Assembly: GCA_963707275.1 (NCBI GenBank)
Contig: CAVPPH010000003.1
Span: 558,001-622,000, forward strand
Direction of reading: 5' to 3'
Source of the DNA: JACKBK01 sp963707275
GTDB taxonomy: Bacteria > Chloroflexota > Anaerolineae > JAAEKA01
Length of the DNA: 64,000 nucleotides
Shown piece by piece: positions 18,714 to 28,610 of this stretch (position 1 is the stretch's first letter; every line of letters starts with the position of its first letter). The notes under the pieces are model-generated. The model was not told the DNA's origin. It saw nothing but the letters and a program-made list of their open reading frames with translations, and ran no database searches. The translations under genes and the position numbers were made by a program.

Positions 18714-19409
18714 TTAACCAGCATCGGGCTGATAGTAGCGCGCGTAGTCGATAGTAAGCAAGTGCAGCGGCGGCTCGTCCTCATCGATCTGCGGAAAGCG
18801 GCCCACCGGCTCATAGAAGCGGTTGTCGGTGTTGTCATCGTTGACCAGCGACACCTCACCTACCAGCACCTTGCTGCCCGCGCCCCAGAAGGCGTGGTAG
18901 AGGCGGGTCGGCAGGGTGATGCTCTCGCCCGGCTCCAGCGTCACCACGCCGCCGGCAGGCAAAGTTCGCCGCACGCCGTCGCAGCTCACCACCACCTCGC
19001 TGTCAGCCAGCCCGTCGTCATGCGTCGAGTTGTAGAGCTGGATCACCAGCTTGCCGCCGCCGCGGTTGATGATGTCCTCGACCTTGCGCCAGTGGAAGTG
19101 CAGCGGCGTCACCTGGTCCACATCCACCAGAAGCGCCTTCTCGGCGTACAGCTTGCCGCGGCCCGTCGCCAGGTTGGCCGGGTCGCCGTTGCGGATCGTG
19201 AACAGGAACAGCCCGGTGCGCTCGTAGTCGCCCGATCCGAAGTCAGTGATGTCCCAACCCAGGTGGTGATCGACGATCTCGCGCACCTCCTCGCCCTTGG
19301 CTGCCCAGTCGGCCGGTGTCCAGTAGGCGAACGGCGGCAGGCGAAAGCCGTGATCGCGCATAAACTGGTCGGCCTCGCGCATGATGGCGTTGATCTCTGA
19401 TCGTTTCAT
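18714..19409 (-). CDS. D-lyxose ketol-isomerase family protein (cupin fold)
   Basis: 231-residue isomerase of the D-lyxose/D-mannose type (interconverts D-lyxose and D-xylulose). Metal-site region QVTPLHFHWRKVEDIINRGGG gives the two His and a Glu, and LPTRLYHAFWGAG supplies the fourth ligand. The N-terminus MKRSEINAIMREADQFM is typical of the family. ATG 19409 has GGAGGCTGATAA upstream. It is the last gene of the leftward sugar arm; the preceding FGGY kinase would phosphorylate the ketose product. In-frame and intact. Substrate could be another aldose with the same C2 stereochemistry. Confidence 0.85.
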   Translation of the reverse strand: MKRSEINAIMREADQFMRDHGFRLPPFAYWTPADWAAKGEEVREIVDHHLGWDITDFGSGDYERTGLFLFTIRNGDPANLATGRGKLYAEKALLVDVDQVTPLHFHWRKVEDIINRGGGKLVIQLYNSTHDDGLADSEVVVSCDGVRRTLPAGGVVTLEPGESITLPTRLYHAFWGAGSKVLVGEVSLVNDDNTDNRFYEPVGRFPQIDEDEPPLHLLTIDYARYYQPDAG

Positions 19410-19534
19410 TTATCAGCCTCCGTGCAGTAACGTAGGACTGACAATCCTGATCTCGAGAAGAGTTGTCGAAACGTCAATTGCATCTCTGCTGCAAATCCGG
19501 GACTGTCAGTCCGTTCTATGTGAATATAGATCGC

Positions 19535-21046
19535 CTACAGTCTGTGGTTGACCGCCGCAAGCGCCGGATAAACTTCGGCAAAGACCTGGTATTTCTCCAT
19601 GTAACGGGCGTGCATTGCCACGTTCGGTTCGTAACGCAGGCCAATCCGCACCATCTGTGCAAGTCCCTGCGCCACCGACTCGAACGCGCCGGTGGCAGCG
19701 CCGGCTAGAATTGCAACGCCCAGGCAGGGCGCTTCGGCTATATCCATGGCCAGCACCGGTGCGCCGTAGATGTCGGCCTTGGTTTGTAGCCACAATGGGG
19801 AGCGGGCGCCGCCGCCAAAGGCCCGCAGTTCGCGCACCGCGATGCCCGCGGCCTGCATCGCGTCCAGGCTGAGCTTGATCTCGTAGCTCACACTGTCCAG
19901 CATCGCCTTGACGATCTGGCCGCGGGTGGTACTCAGGTCGAGGCCAAGGATCGCGCCTTTCGACGCCGGGTCGGACCAGGGCGTGCCGCTGCCGACGAAA
20001 TGCGGCAGGATCAGGACAGGAGAGGGACCGGCGGCAGCCTCGGCTAGCAGGACGTCGTAGACGCTCCGACCGCTGCGGGCCGCCTCAGCCTGCTCAGCCC
20101 GGCCAAAGGTGTCACGATACCAGCGCAGCAGCGCGCCGCCGGTTGAGGTGTAGCCCAGCACGATGTACATGCCGGGCGCACTGTGGGGCGCGATGGGCAG
20201 ATTGCTGTCCAACAGGCTCTGGTCAAAAACCAGCCGCTGCGAAGCTACTCCGACGCACTCGACGGTACCGGTCGAATCCATCGCGATTCCTTCCCCGACC
20301 GCGCCGCAGCCCAGCGCACCTGCCGGCTGGTCGTGCGCGCCGGTCACCGCCACCACACCAGCCGGCAGGCCCAGCAGCGCTGCCCTTTCCGCCGGTATCG
20401 CGCCTAGCGCCGTGCCGGAGGGCAGCGGACGCGACAGCTGTTCCGGTTCCAACCCTGCCAACTCCAGTATCTCGTCCGACCACGCCAACCGGTTGACGTC
20501 CAAGGCCATGGTGCGCGCCGCCAAGCTATAATCCATGGCCGGTGGCAGGCCAAGCTGGTGAAAGACGAAGTCCTGCATACACAGGAACCGACCGGCCGCG
20601 GCGAAGACGTCCGGCTCGTGTGCCCGCAGCCACATCAGCTTGTTGACGGTGTACATCGGATGCAAAGGCATGCCGGTGATCTGAAACAGCCGCTCTTTGC
20701 CAAGCCGTTCTGCCCACCAGTCCGCCTGTTCAGCCGCGCGGGTGTCGATGGCGGTGATGAAGCCGCGCAGCGGGCGTCCGGCCGCGTCGACCGGCACGAC
20801 CGACTCGCCGTGGGTGGCGACGCTGAGCGCGGTCACCGGATCGCCTGCTGTGGCTGCGGCTGTCGCCGCGTGTCCGATCACCTCCGTCACCGCCTGCCAA
20901 ACCGCCGCGGGGTCGAGTTCCATCCAACCAGGCTGCGGCTGGTGCAGAGGGTACTCGCGATAAGCCTGCCCCAGCACGTCACCCGTCAGGCTAAACGCAA
21001 CCGCCTTGCAGCCACTGATGCCGATGTCCACTCCAAGCAGACTCAT
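19535..21046 (-). CDS. FGGY-family carbohydrate kinase (xylulokinase-like)
   Basis: 503-residue sugar kinase. The N-terminal FGGY lobe starts LLGVDIGISGCKAVAF (phosphate-1 loop; the usual T in GTS/GTT is S here), contains a conserved ATHGESVVPVD and ITAIDTRAAEQADWW, and the C-terminal lobe has STGTVECVG, HFVGSGTPWSDP, RAFGGGARSPLWLQTKADIYGAPV (the GGGARS signature) and LGVAILAGAATG. Intact. ATG 21046 has GGGAGAGG upstream. Between the aldolase and the lyxose isomerase; probably phosphorylates a ketose such as D-xylulose released by that isomerase. Exact sugar not provable from sequence. Confidence 0.85.
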   Translation of the reverse strand: MSLLGVDIGISGCKAVAFSLTGDVLGQAYREYPLHQPQPGWMELDPAAVWQAVTEVIGHAATAAATAGDPVTALSVATHGESVVPVDAAGRPLRGFITAIDTRAAEQADWWAERLGKERLFQITGMPLHPMYTVNKLMWLRAHEPDVFAAAGRFLCMQDFVFHQLGLPPAMDYSLAARTMALDVNRLAWSDEILELAGLEPEQLSRPLPSGTALGAIPAERAALLGLPAGVVAVTGAHDQPAGALGCGAVGEGIAMDSTGTVECVGVASQRLVFDQSLLDSNLPIAPHSAPGMYIVLGYTSTGGALLRWYRDTFGRAEQAEAARSGRSVYDVLLAEAAAGPSPVLILPHFVGSGTPWSDPASKGAILGLDLSTTRGQIVKAMLDSVSYEIKLSLDAMQAAGIAVRELRAFGGGARSPLWLQTKADIYGAPVLAMDIAEAPCLGVAILAGAATGAFESVAQGLAQMVRIGLRYEPNVAMHARYMEKYQVFAEVYPALAAVNHRL

Positions 21047-21143
21047 GCGTTACTACCTCTCCCAGATGGGAATCTCCGGCTCTGGCCCCCTCTCCCTGTG
21101 GGAGAGGACTGGGGTGAGGATTCTGCGCCCGGAACCGCGCAAT

Positions 21144-22194
21144 CTACCACCCCACGTACCCAAGCTGCTCAAGATAAAACCCCATGCGCGCCGTCACTGC
21201 ATCCTGCCAGATTGCGCGCCGGTGGCGCTCCACCACGGCCCAGCCCTTGGGTCCAAGCGCTCCCTGACACTGGTCGTCGATGAAACCTGGGTCAAAGAAG
21301 CGCGCGCCCAGCAGGCCCTCAGCTTGCCAGTCGCGCAGCGTCGTCTCCGGCAGCAGGTTGCCCAGGTTGTGCAGCATGTCGGCGGCGACGGCCTGCCCGC
21401 CCAGCCGCTCGAAGATCGACCAGACGTTGAACTTGACGATGCCATCGCCGGCCAGCCGCGGCAGGTCGGCATCGTGCAGGCTGGAGGAGCCATGCAGCAC
21501 CTGGATCGTGCCCACGCGGTCGCGAATTTCTCTGCGCCAGGTCGCCGTGATATCTGGCAACCGCAGCCGTGGAGCGATGTTCGGTGCCCAGGTTCGGGAC
21601 GATCAGCGCGACGCCGGTCTCACGCAGGAACCGTTCCGCCCGGGCGGGATCGGTGAGTTCGCCCTCCTCTTCGCCCGCGTCCTCTGACTGGATGATCTCA
21701 TCCACACAGCCCTCGACCAGCACCTGGTGTCCGTGCTGCTCGACGAACTCAGCAGTGCGGCGGATGTTCTCGTCGAAGGGGTAGTACGAGCAGTCGTACA
21801 TGATCGTGGCAAACTTGTGGAGGCAGCGCGGGATGATCTCCTGCTCGTAGTCGGGCAGCGCGTGATCCAGGTGCAGCATAACCTTCAGGTCACGGTACGG
21901 GCTGTCTTCGCTCAGCAATATGTCCACATCGGCCAGCAGCGCGCGCAGTCCCAGCCGCGCGTCGCGGCTGGAGGTGTAATACTGCAACTGCGGCTCGATG
22001 GGATAGTTGCTGGTAACCGAGACGATCACGGGGAGACCGGTAAGTCCGTGGCGTTGCGCAAAGGCGTGGGCCGCGTGAAAGATTGTCTCAGTGGTGCGCC
22101 GGTTCTCCGTGCAGAAGTTGACCAGACAGATGCCGCGCTCAGCCGCCTGCTGGTAGATTTCGCTGGCCTGGATTGGATCAGAGATCAGTGGCAT
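21144..22194 (-). CDS. Class II fructose-bisphosphate/tagatose-bisphosphate aldolase family protein (frameshifted)
   Basis: Zn-dependent ketose-bisphosphate aldolase, about 349 residues. It shows MLHLDHALPDYE (zinc His and catalytic Asp region), FATIMYDCSYYPFDENIRRT, VEGCVDEI, LIVPNLGTEHRST, then IQVLHGSSS with a second zinc His and VKFNVWSIF. One shift near 21525-21530 (an extra A in AAATT) splits the frame; repaired, it reads LAQRIRDRVGTIQVLHG. ATG 22194 begins MPLISDPIQASEIYQQA; no strong ribosome site, so a start further upstream is possible. Likely cleaves a phosphorylated ketose made in this island. Substrate may differ from fructose-1,6-bisphosphate because several loops are unusual. 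Confidence 0.8.
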
Positions 22195-22327
22195 GGATCG
22201 GATGCTTTCCGTTCTAAAGAGTTGGCTGACGTAAACTTGCACCGGGATCCTGCCACGAATTACACGAATTTCACGAAAACACTCCGGACCAATTCGTGAA
22301 ATTCGCTCCATTCGTGGCAAGTGTGTG

Positions 22328-23437
22328 TCACGCCATTCCTGCCATCGCCCGCACCTCGTCGATGTAGGCCATCAGGTTCTCGACGGGTGTGTCGTCCAGG
22401 ATGGTGTGCGAGCTTTGCAGGATGTAACCACCGCCCACGCTCATGACTTCGGCGCGGCTGCGGATTTCGGCGCGCACGTCGTCAGGCGTGCCGAAGGGCA
22501 GCGTATCCTCAACGTCGATGCCGCCGTAGAAGCAGAGCTTGTCGCCGTACTGCTGCTTCATCGCGGCCGGATCCATGATGTGTGGCGACAGGGGGTTGAA
22601 CACGTCGAGGCCGATCTCGATCAGGTCGGGGAACAGCGGGCTGATCGCGCCGTCCGAATGCTGGCCAACCACGACGCCGGCCGCATGGCAGTGGTCATAG
22701 ATCAGCGCCAGCCGCGGCTTGATGAATCGCTGCCACATCTTGCGGCTGAACATGAGTTGCGTGGTGGATCCCCAGTCGTCTGAGAAGTAGAAGCCATCAA
22801 CGCCCAGCGCAAGCTGCTGATCGACAATCGGGAGGTTCCACTCGTGAACAATGCGGTCCAGCAAGTCCTCGACGAACTGCGGCTCGGTGGCCATATCGAC
22901 GAAAAGCTGCTGCATACCGCGAATGCTCCAGGCGCGCTCGAAGAGCACCATGCCAAGCTTGCCGAACAGGAACAGGTCGCCGCGGTAACGGTCGGCCAGT
23001 TGGCCGGCCTGATCGAAACGGCCCGCGCGGCGCGGATCGGGCATCTTGAAGTTTTCCAGCGCATGCGCCAACGCCGCTCCGCCTTCGACATCGCCCAGCG
23101 GGTAGCTGACCGGATGCGGCAGACCGGCGGCGCGGTCCCACACGCAGCCGAACTCGTCGGTGTGCAATCCGCCGGCCGCGTCCATGGCTGTCTGCACCGG
23201 GCCGCCGCTCAGCGTAAGCTGCACCTTGCCGACATCCTCGGCCCACGGGTTGTAGTTGAAGTCGGAGCCAATCTTGACGATGTGGTTGCCGACAAACGAC
23301 GCGGCGGCGTGCGGGTCGGGCAGATCGTAGACCTCGCAGACGCGTTGCCAGACCGTCGGCACAGCGTGGAGGTTGTAGGGGACGAAATCGGTCTCCTGGT
23401 GGCCGATGGCCGCCAGCACCCGCTCGCGTTTATTCAT
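22328..23437 (-). CDS. Uroporphyrinogen decarboxylase (UroD) family protein in sugar operon
   Basis: 369-residue TIM-barrel of the UroD/corrinoid-methyltransferase superfamily from ATG 23437 (MNKRERVLAAIGHQETDFVP). Conserved blocks: GVDGFYFSDDWGSTTQLMFS, QHSDGAISPLFPDLIEIGLDVFNPLSP, LCFYGGIDVEDTLPFGTPDDVRAEI and QSSHTILDDTPVENLMAY. It lacks the N-terminal Arg-rich motif of true HemE, so a role in haem synthesis is unlikely. It lies between araD (4-nt gap) and the aldolase, one of four such genes in this window. I infer a role in processing a sugar or a methyl group on it, but no function has been shown. Confidence 0.8.
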   Translation of the reverse strand: MNKRERVLAAIGHQETDFVPYNLHAVPTVWQRVCEVYDLPDPHAAASFVGNHIVKIGSDFNYNPWAEDVGKVQLTLSGGPVQTAMDAAGGLHTDEFGCVWDRAAGLPHPVSYPLGDVEGGAALAHALENFKMPDPRRAGRFDQAGQLADRYRGDLFLFGKLGMVLFERAWSIRGMQQLFVDMATEPQFVEDLLDRIVHEWNLPIVDQQLALGVDGFYFSDDWGSTTQLMFSRKMWQRFIKPRLALIYDHCHAAGVVVGQHSDGAISPLFPDLIEIGLDVFNPLSPHIMDPAAMKQQYGDKLCFYGGIDVEDTLPFGTPDDVRAEIRSRAEVMSVGGGYILQSSHTILDDTPVENLMAYIDEVRAMAGMA

Positions 23438-23441
23438 GGGG

Positions 23442-24083
23442 TTACTGTCCGTATTCAGTGGTGTAGCGGGTGCGCAGCTTGCGCACCTCCGCGTCGGGGA
23501 TTTCATCGGGCTGGCCAAGCTGCAAGGCAAAATGCACCGTGCGCGCCACGTCCTCTACCATCACCGCAGCCTTGACCGCCGCCGTGACGGTCGGGCCAAC
23601 GGTGAACACGCCGTGGTTCTTGAGCAGCACCGCCGGCGAGTCGCCGATGGATTCGAGCACCACCCGTCCGATCTCCTCGCCGCCGATCAGCGCAAACCCG
23701 CCGCAGGGGATCGGCCCGCCAAATTCGTCGGCGATGGCGGTCAGGTAGACCGGGATCGGCCGGCCCAGCGCAGCAAAAGCCGTCGCGTAGGGCGAATGTG
23801 TGTGCACCACGCCGTTGACGTCGGGCCGGTGGCGATAGATGACGAGATGGCTGGCGGTGTCGGACGACGGCTTGAGGTCGCCTTCGACGACGCGACCGTC
23901 CACGTCCAGGATCACCATGTGTTCCGGCCGCAGGTCCTCGTACATGACGCCCGACGGCTTGATCACGACCAGGCCAGTCTCCGGGTCGCGGGCGCTGATA
24001 TTGCCGCTGGTCCACGTCACCAGCCCGTTGCGCGGCAGCTCCAGATGCAGCCGCCAGACTTGTTCACGTAAGGATTCGAGCAC
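23442..24083 (-). CDS. araD: L-ribulose-5-phosphate 4-epimerase family (class II aldolase/adducin)
   Basis: 213 residues from GTG 24083 (GGAGGAACAATCTC upstream). It has the family landmarks TWTSGNISARDP, LVVIKPSGVMYEDL, KPSSDTASHLVIY, VVHTHSPYATAFAALG (zinc His pair), IADEFGGPIPCGGFA and LLKNHGVFTVG (third zinc His). The SSDT/HTHS pattern and the acidic DEF block fit L-ribulose-5-phosphate 4-epimerase better than fuculose aldolase, and the adjacent ribulokinase supports that. Product would be D-xylulose 5-phosphate, entering the pentose phosphate pathway. Intact frame. Confidence 0.85.
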   Translation of the reverse strand: MLESLREQVWRLHLELPRNGLVTWTSGNISARDPETGLVVIKPSGVMYEDLRPEHMVILDVDGRVVEGDLKPSSDTASHLVIYRHRPDVNGVVHTHSPYATAFAALGRPIPVYLTAIADEFGGPIPCGGFALIGGEEIGRVVLESIGDSPAVLLKNHGVFTVGPTVTAAVKAAVMVEDVARTVHFALQLGQPDEIPDAEVRKLRTRYTTEYGQ

Positions 24084-24112
24084 GAGATTGTTCCTCCGAT
24101 CAGGAAGTTGAA

Positions 24113-24232
24113 ATGGAAACAGGGGAAAGGAGGGAAAGGAAGGAAGGAAAACGGGAGCGTGACCACCACCTTGTCACTCTGTCGCTCTGTTTCCTGTCTT
24201 TCCCTCCTTTCCTTCCTTTCCCTCTCCTTTCC
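24113..24232. repeat. Polypurine / polypyrimidine inverted tract between araD and araB
   Basis: The 149-nt gap between araB stop and araD start holds a GGAAAGGAGGGAAAGG-type purine run (about 24117-24152) and a complementary TTTCCCTCCTTTCC-type pyrimidine run (about 24189-24232), able to fold as a long imperfect hairpin in the mRNA. Possibly an operon-internal processing or attenuation structure. Confidence 0.55.
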
Positions 24233-25909
24233 CTATCCGCTCAACGTCTCCGCCTTCAACGCCTTCAGCCGCTTCATGACGTCGTTCGCGCCGCGGCCGA
24301 AGTAGTCGTGCAGCGTGACGTACTCGGCGTAGAGCCGGTCGTAGACCGCCGTGGCGGCCGGGTTGGGCGTGTACATCTCGTCGCGCAGGCGGGCCATGTG
24401 CTGCGCGCCTCGACGATGCTGTCGTAGCCGCCGGCCGCGCTGCCGGCCGCCACCGCGCCGTGCATGGCCGAACCCAGCGCCGGCCCCTGGTTGGACGCGC
24501 CGATCTTGAGCGTCCGCCCGGTGACATCGGCGTAGATCTGCATCAGCAGCTTGTTGCGGTCAGGCAGGCCGCCGGTGGCCACGATCTCGTTCACCGGCAC
24601 GCCGTTTTCCTCGAAGGTCTCGACGATCATGCGCGTGCCGTAGGCGGTGGCCTCGATCAGGGCGCGGTAGATCTCCTCCGGCTTGGTCGCCAGCGTCGCG
24701 CCGACCAGCAGGCCGGTCAGGTCCACATCGACCAGCACGCTGCGGTTGCCGTTCCACCAGTCCAGCGCCAGCAGGCCGCTCTCGCCCGGCTTGAGCTGGC
24801 CGGCCTTTTCCTCCAGCAGTTCGTGGATGGAGACGCCGCGCTCGGCGGCTTCCAGCTCGTACGCGCCGGGCACGCAGTTCTCGGTGAACCAGGCAAAGTG
24901 GTCGCCCACACACGACTGGCCGGCCTCGTAGCCGAACAGACCGGGGATGATGCCGTCCTCGACGTAGCCGCACATGCCGGGCACGATGCGCTCCTCGGTG
25001 CCCAGCACCATGTGGCAGTTGGAGGTGCCCATGATGATCACCATGCGGCCCGGTTCGGTGACGGTGGCGGCAGGCACGGCGACGTGTGCGTCCACGTTGG
25101 CGACGGCGACGGCTGTGCCGGGTCGCAGGCCCGTCCAGCCGGCCGCTTCTTCCGTCAGCCCGCCGGCCTTCTGCGCCCAGCTCAGCGATATGGCGCGACA
25201 TCTTCTCGTCTACGAGTGTCTCCAGGCGCGGGTCGAGGGCGCGGAAGAACTCGTTGGGCGGGAAACCCTCCCCTTTCGACCACAACGCCCTTGTAGCCGG
25301 CCGTGGTCAGGTTGCGCGTCTCCTGCCCGGTCAGTTGCCAGATCACCCAGTCCGCGGCCTCGATCAGCCGGTCGGCCGCGTCGTAGACCTCCGGATCCTC
25401 GTCCAGTATCTGCCAGGCCTTCGGGACAAACCACTCGGAGCTGATCTTGCCGCCGTAGCGGTCGAGGAAACTGTAGCCCTGCTCGCCGGCGATCTGGTTG
25501 AGCTGGTTGGCTTCCGGCTGCGCGGCGTGATGCTTCCACAGCTGTGACCCAGGCGTGCGGATGGTTGCGCCACTCCGGCAGGAAGCAGAGCGGCGTGCCG
25601 TCGGCCGTGGTCGGCATCATGGTGCAGGCCGTGAAGTCGACGCCAACGCCGATCACGTCGTCCGCGCTCGACGCCGCTCTGCGCCAGCACAGCCGGGAAC
25701 GGTGCGCTTGAAGACTTCGATGTAGTCGTTGGGGTCTTGCAGCGCGAAGTCGGGGTCCAGGCGGATATCGGTGCCCGGCAGCCGCTCGTCGATGACGCCG
25801 TTGGCATAGGCGTGGACGGCAGTCGCAATCTCCCGTCCGTCGCCACATCGACCAGCACAGCCCGGCCCGACTCCGTGCCAAAATCTACACCTATTGCATA
25901 TTTGCTCAC
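24233..25909 (-). CDS. araB: Ribulokinase (FGGY family, several frameshifts)
   Basis: About 558 residues when the frames are joined. GTG 25909 follows AGGAGG by 5 nt and reads SKYAIGVDFGTESGRAVLVDV, the AraB-type N-terminus. Later segments in other frames read DFTACTMMPTTADGTPLCFL, then MDAHVAVPAATVTEPGRMVIIMGTS, ESGLLALDWWNGNRSVLVD and TGGLPDRNKLLMQIYADV. The end reads AYRLYAEY-like then FGRGANDVMKRLKALKAETLSG before TAG at 24233. At least four one-base shifts lie between 25830 and 24410. ATP-dependent phosphorylation of L-ribulose (or D-ribulose). It stands directly upstream of araD and downstream of the isomerase, which gives an L-arabinose-type isomerase-kinase-epimerase set. Confidence 0.85.
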
Positions 25910-25947
25910 ATCAGCCTCCTGATTGAATTCTAAAAAAGAATTACTCA

Positions 25948-26019
25948 CTCGTCACTCCCGCGGAGGCGGGAGTCCATCGCTGGTGGAGCGTGGATTCCCG
26001 CCTCCGCGGGAATGACGAG
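25948..26019. repeat. REP-like inverted repeat between M24 gene and araB
   Basis: 29-nt arms 25948-25976 and 25991-26019 (CTCGTCA, then CCCGCGGAGGCGGGA, then TCCA) with a 14-nt loop and only two or so wobbles. Each arm is itself partly palindromic. This is the common CATTCCCGC-type intergenic repeat; here it sits inside the leftward operon, 11 nt after the M24 stop. Confidence 0.75.
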
Positions 26020-26029
26020 CGAAAAGTCT

Positions 26030-27115
26030 CTACAACTCAAGGATCGCCGGCCGCTGCCAGGGTGCGCCGTCAGCTTCGACGGTTACGGAGGGCCAGCCGT
26101 CGATTGCCGTGATGACTTCGTTGGATTCTTCACCGACCAGAATCGTGTCTTCAGACTTAACACCGGTGATCGACGGATTCCAGGCGTAGGCCTGGCCAGC
26201 GCGCACGAGGTAGGGATCGCCAGGGGTAGCGATTCGCTCGCGCGGCTCGTAGGCGGCCGGACCGCCCTGGTGATGCAGACGCCACTCGTCGGCAAATCCG
26301 CTGTTCGCGTATGCCTGCACAGCCCGCGCCAGCACGTCGCCCAGCGTGCGGCCAGGCCGGGTCGCGGCGATAAACGCGGCATCGATCGCGGCGACGGCCT
26401 CGGCCTTGCGCCGCAGCTCGGCGGGCAACGGGCCAAAATGCACCAGCCGCGTCAGCGAGCAGACCAACCCGTGGGCACGCCCGCAGAGCACCAGCATGGC
26501 GTAGCGCTCCAGCGTCTTTGCAGTTGGCAGTGGATGGCGGAAGGCGTAGATTCGCTCATCGGTCGCGATGAGGTTGACAATCGGCTGCACGCCGCGGCTC
26601 TGGCTGGCTTCGGCCAGCAGGCCGGCGATCTGGTATTCGGTCATTCCCGGTCGCACAGCGCGGATCGCCTGATCCATGGCCGCGGCGCATAGCCGTCCCA
26701 GGTCACGGAAGCGGTCGCCCTCTTGCGGCGTCAGATCGGTCCGCAGCCCGCTTAGCTCAGCCGAGAGATCGGTCACGCCGGGATACGGGCCATCGGCGCC
26801 CAACCGCAGGCCCCGTGTCAGCTCGGCTAGCGGGCCGGGTTCGTACCAATTGGCTACGCGCAGGGTCCAGCCCTGCGCTGCCAGCCCTTCCTCGCGTTCG
26901 AAGCGCGGCGCTTCGATGTTGTTGGTGATCAGGTAGCGATCCGTCGGCGTGATCAGCAGGCTGCCGGCGCCTTCACTGGTCGCCGTGTTGACATACGAGG
27001 CCGCGCCACAGGTTGCCCAGGCGAAGCTGCTCACCTGGCGCAACAACAGCGCGTCCAGTTGGCGCTCGATCAGCAGGGCGCGCAGGCGGTCGATCTTGAG
27101 ATTGAATTCTTGCAT
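26030..27115 (-). CDS. M24-family (creatinase/Xaa-Pro peptidase fold) protein with degenerate metal site
   Basis: 361 residues with the two-domain layout of M24B proteins: an N-terminal creatinase-like domain (ALLLRQVSSFAWATCGAASYVN, RYLITNNIEAPRFE) and a pita-bread domain from about residue 140. At the places of the first two metal Asp ligands I read VLCGRAHG and CSLTRLVHFG, so both Asp are lost. The His is kept in LHHQGGPAAY. The first Glu is replaced (AWNPSITG) and the second kept (KSEDTILV). It therefore probably binds no metal pair, as in creatinase. ATG 27115. Flanked by the isomerase and araB in one operon. Substrate unknown; not a normal aminopeptidase. Confidence 0.75.
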   Translation of the reverse strand: MQEFNLKIDRLRALLIERQLDALLLRQVSSFAWATCGAASYVNTATSEGAGSLLITPTDRYLITNNIEAPRFEREEGLAAQGWTLRVANWYEPGPLAELTRGLRLGADGPYPGVTDLSAELSGLRTDLTPQEGDRFRDLGRLCAAAMDQAIRAVRPGMTEYQIAGLLAEASQSRGVQPIVNLIATDERIYAFRHPLPTAKTLERYAMLVLCGRAHGLVCSLTRLVHFGPLPAELRRKAEAVAAIDAAFIAATRPGRTLGDVLARAVQAYANSGFADEWRLHHQGGPAAYEPRERIATPGDPYLVRAGQAYAWNPSITGVKSEDTILVGEESNEVITAIDGWPSVTVEADGAPWQRPAILEL

Positions 27116-27134
27116 GGCGATGGCGTCTCTGGAA

Positions 27135-27171
27135 CCGGCTCCGGCACGGTCTCCGACCGTGCCGGAGCCGG
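27135..27171. terminator. Intercistronic hairpin, 15-bp perfect stem
   Basis: Arms 27135-27149 and 27157-27171 pair exactly (CCGGCTCCGGCACGG) around a 7-nt loop. It lies between the isomerase stop (27179) and the M24 start (27115), without a clear T-run. More likely an mRNA-stabilising or partial terminator stem than a full stop. Confidence 0.6.
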
Positions 27172-27178
27172 GCCGTGT

Positions 27179-28610
27179 TTACCGATGATGATACATCTGC
27201 CAGCCCATGTACTTGCCCAGCGCCTCGTTGAGGGCCGCGGCGGTGCTGGACAGGTTGAGGGCGACGTGATGCTCGTAGCCGTTCTCGCAGATATAGGCCA
27301 GCAGCTTCTGGTAGTTGGGCACCTGCACAACACCGTAGCCGCCGAAGGTCATCAGCGGATCGTCGGTCAGCGCGCCCTCGCCGACGTAACCGGTGATCGC
27401 GCCGGCGTAGTCGTCGGTGGAGACGCGCAGGTAGGTGAACGGCTCAGCGCGCACGCGACCGTGGATGGTGCCCCAGGTCTGAGCGCGCGGCACAGTGTTG
27501 GAGAGAATATCGTGATCCTTCATCAGCGGGATGTCTTCCGAGACGAGCGACTCGGCCTTGAAGACATCCTTGGGCAGGTTGGAGCAGTGGAAGACGACGC
27601 CCTTGTCAGGGTCGTCGCCGTAGTTGTTGTTCCAGTCCACCAGTGCGCTGGGCTTGCCCGACGCCAGCGCCAGCGCCTGCATAGCCACCGTGCCCGCTAC
27701 GTCGGTCTCGCAGGCCGACGACATCAGGTTGTTGCTCATGATGCTCATCAACGTGCACGGCACGACGCCGAAGTACTCTTCCATCGAAGTCCAGCACTGA
27801 ATGGCAGAGGCTTGCAGGTTGCTTTCGGACATCCACCGGTCGACGACCACGCCAAAACGCGCCATCCGATCCAGTGAGAGATCGGGGGCTTTGCCGGTAG
27901 GAATGTACTCGCGGATCTGGTCGAGCTTGGCAAGTACCTGCGGGTCGTCGCTGGCGAGACGCTCCACCCGTCCGTAGACGTCAGACAGGTCCAGCGTTTC
28001 GACCGAGATGCCGGTGCGCTCGAACAGCTTCTCGCTAAAACGTACCGTGTTGAAGGCCGGCGGTCGCGCGCCGAGGAAACCGATGCGTGCGTTGCGCAGG
28101 CCGCGCACCACGCGGCAAATGGCAGCAAAATTCTGTAGGTCGGCTTGGAACGCGTCGCTCTCCGGGTCCACGGTATGCGTGGCGGTCAGCGAAAACTTGA
28201 TGCCGTACTGGTGCAGATTGTTGCAGGCCGACATCTTGCCGCAGAAGGAGTCGCGCCGCCAGTGCAAGATCCATTTTGGTCATGTCGTCGGCAAAGGCAT
28301 GCACCAACACCGGAACGTCGAGACCCGCCCAACGCAACGTGTTGGCAATGGCCCGCTCGTCGCCGAAGTTGGGCAGCGTCACCAGCACGCCGTCGATCGC
28401 GTCGCGGTGCTGCTTGAACAGGTCCGCGCACTTCTGCGCATCGCTCAGGCTTTCGACGCTGCCGTATAGCGTATCCTCGGGCGAGAGAGCAACGACATTG
28501 AAGCCTTGCTGTTGCAGGACCTGCAAGACGGTTGCACGCCCTGTCTCGCACAGGTGAGCAGGAAAGAAGCCCCGGTTGCCGACGATTACACCGAGAGTCA
28601 CTGGTTTCAT
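27179..28610 (-). CDS. L-fucose/L-arabinose isomerase-like protein (one frameshift)
   Basis: About 477 residues. ATG 28610 has AAGGAGG upstream. The N-terminal half reads TLGVIVGNRGFFPAHLCETGR and LVTLPNFGDERAIANTL (typical of fucose-isomerase-like proteins). After a shift near 28255-28270 come DSFCGKMSACNNLHQYGIKFSLT, GFLGARPPAFNTVRFSEKL, CTLMSIMSNNLMSSACETDVAGTVAMQAL, ALVDWNNNYGDD and HHVALN, which carry the Glu, Asp and His ligands of the Mn site in this superfamily. Expected to interconvert an aldose and ketose, feeding ribulokinase and the epimerase. L-arabinose is the best guess from neighbours. It is the first enzyme gene after lacI on the leftward arm. Confidence 0.82.
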
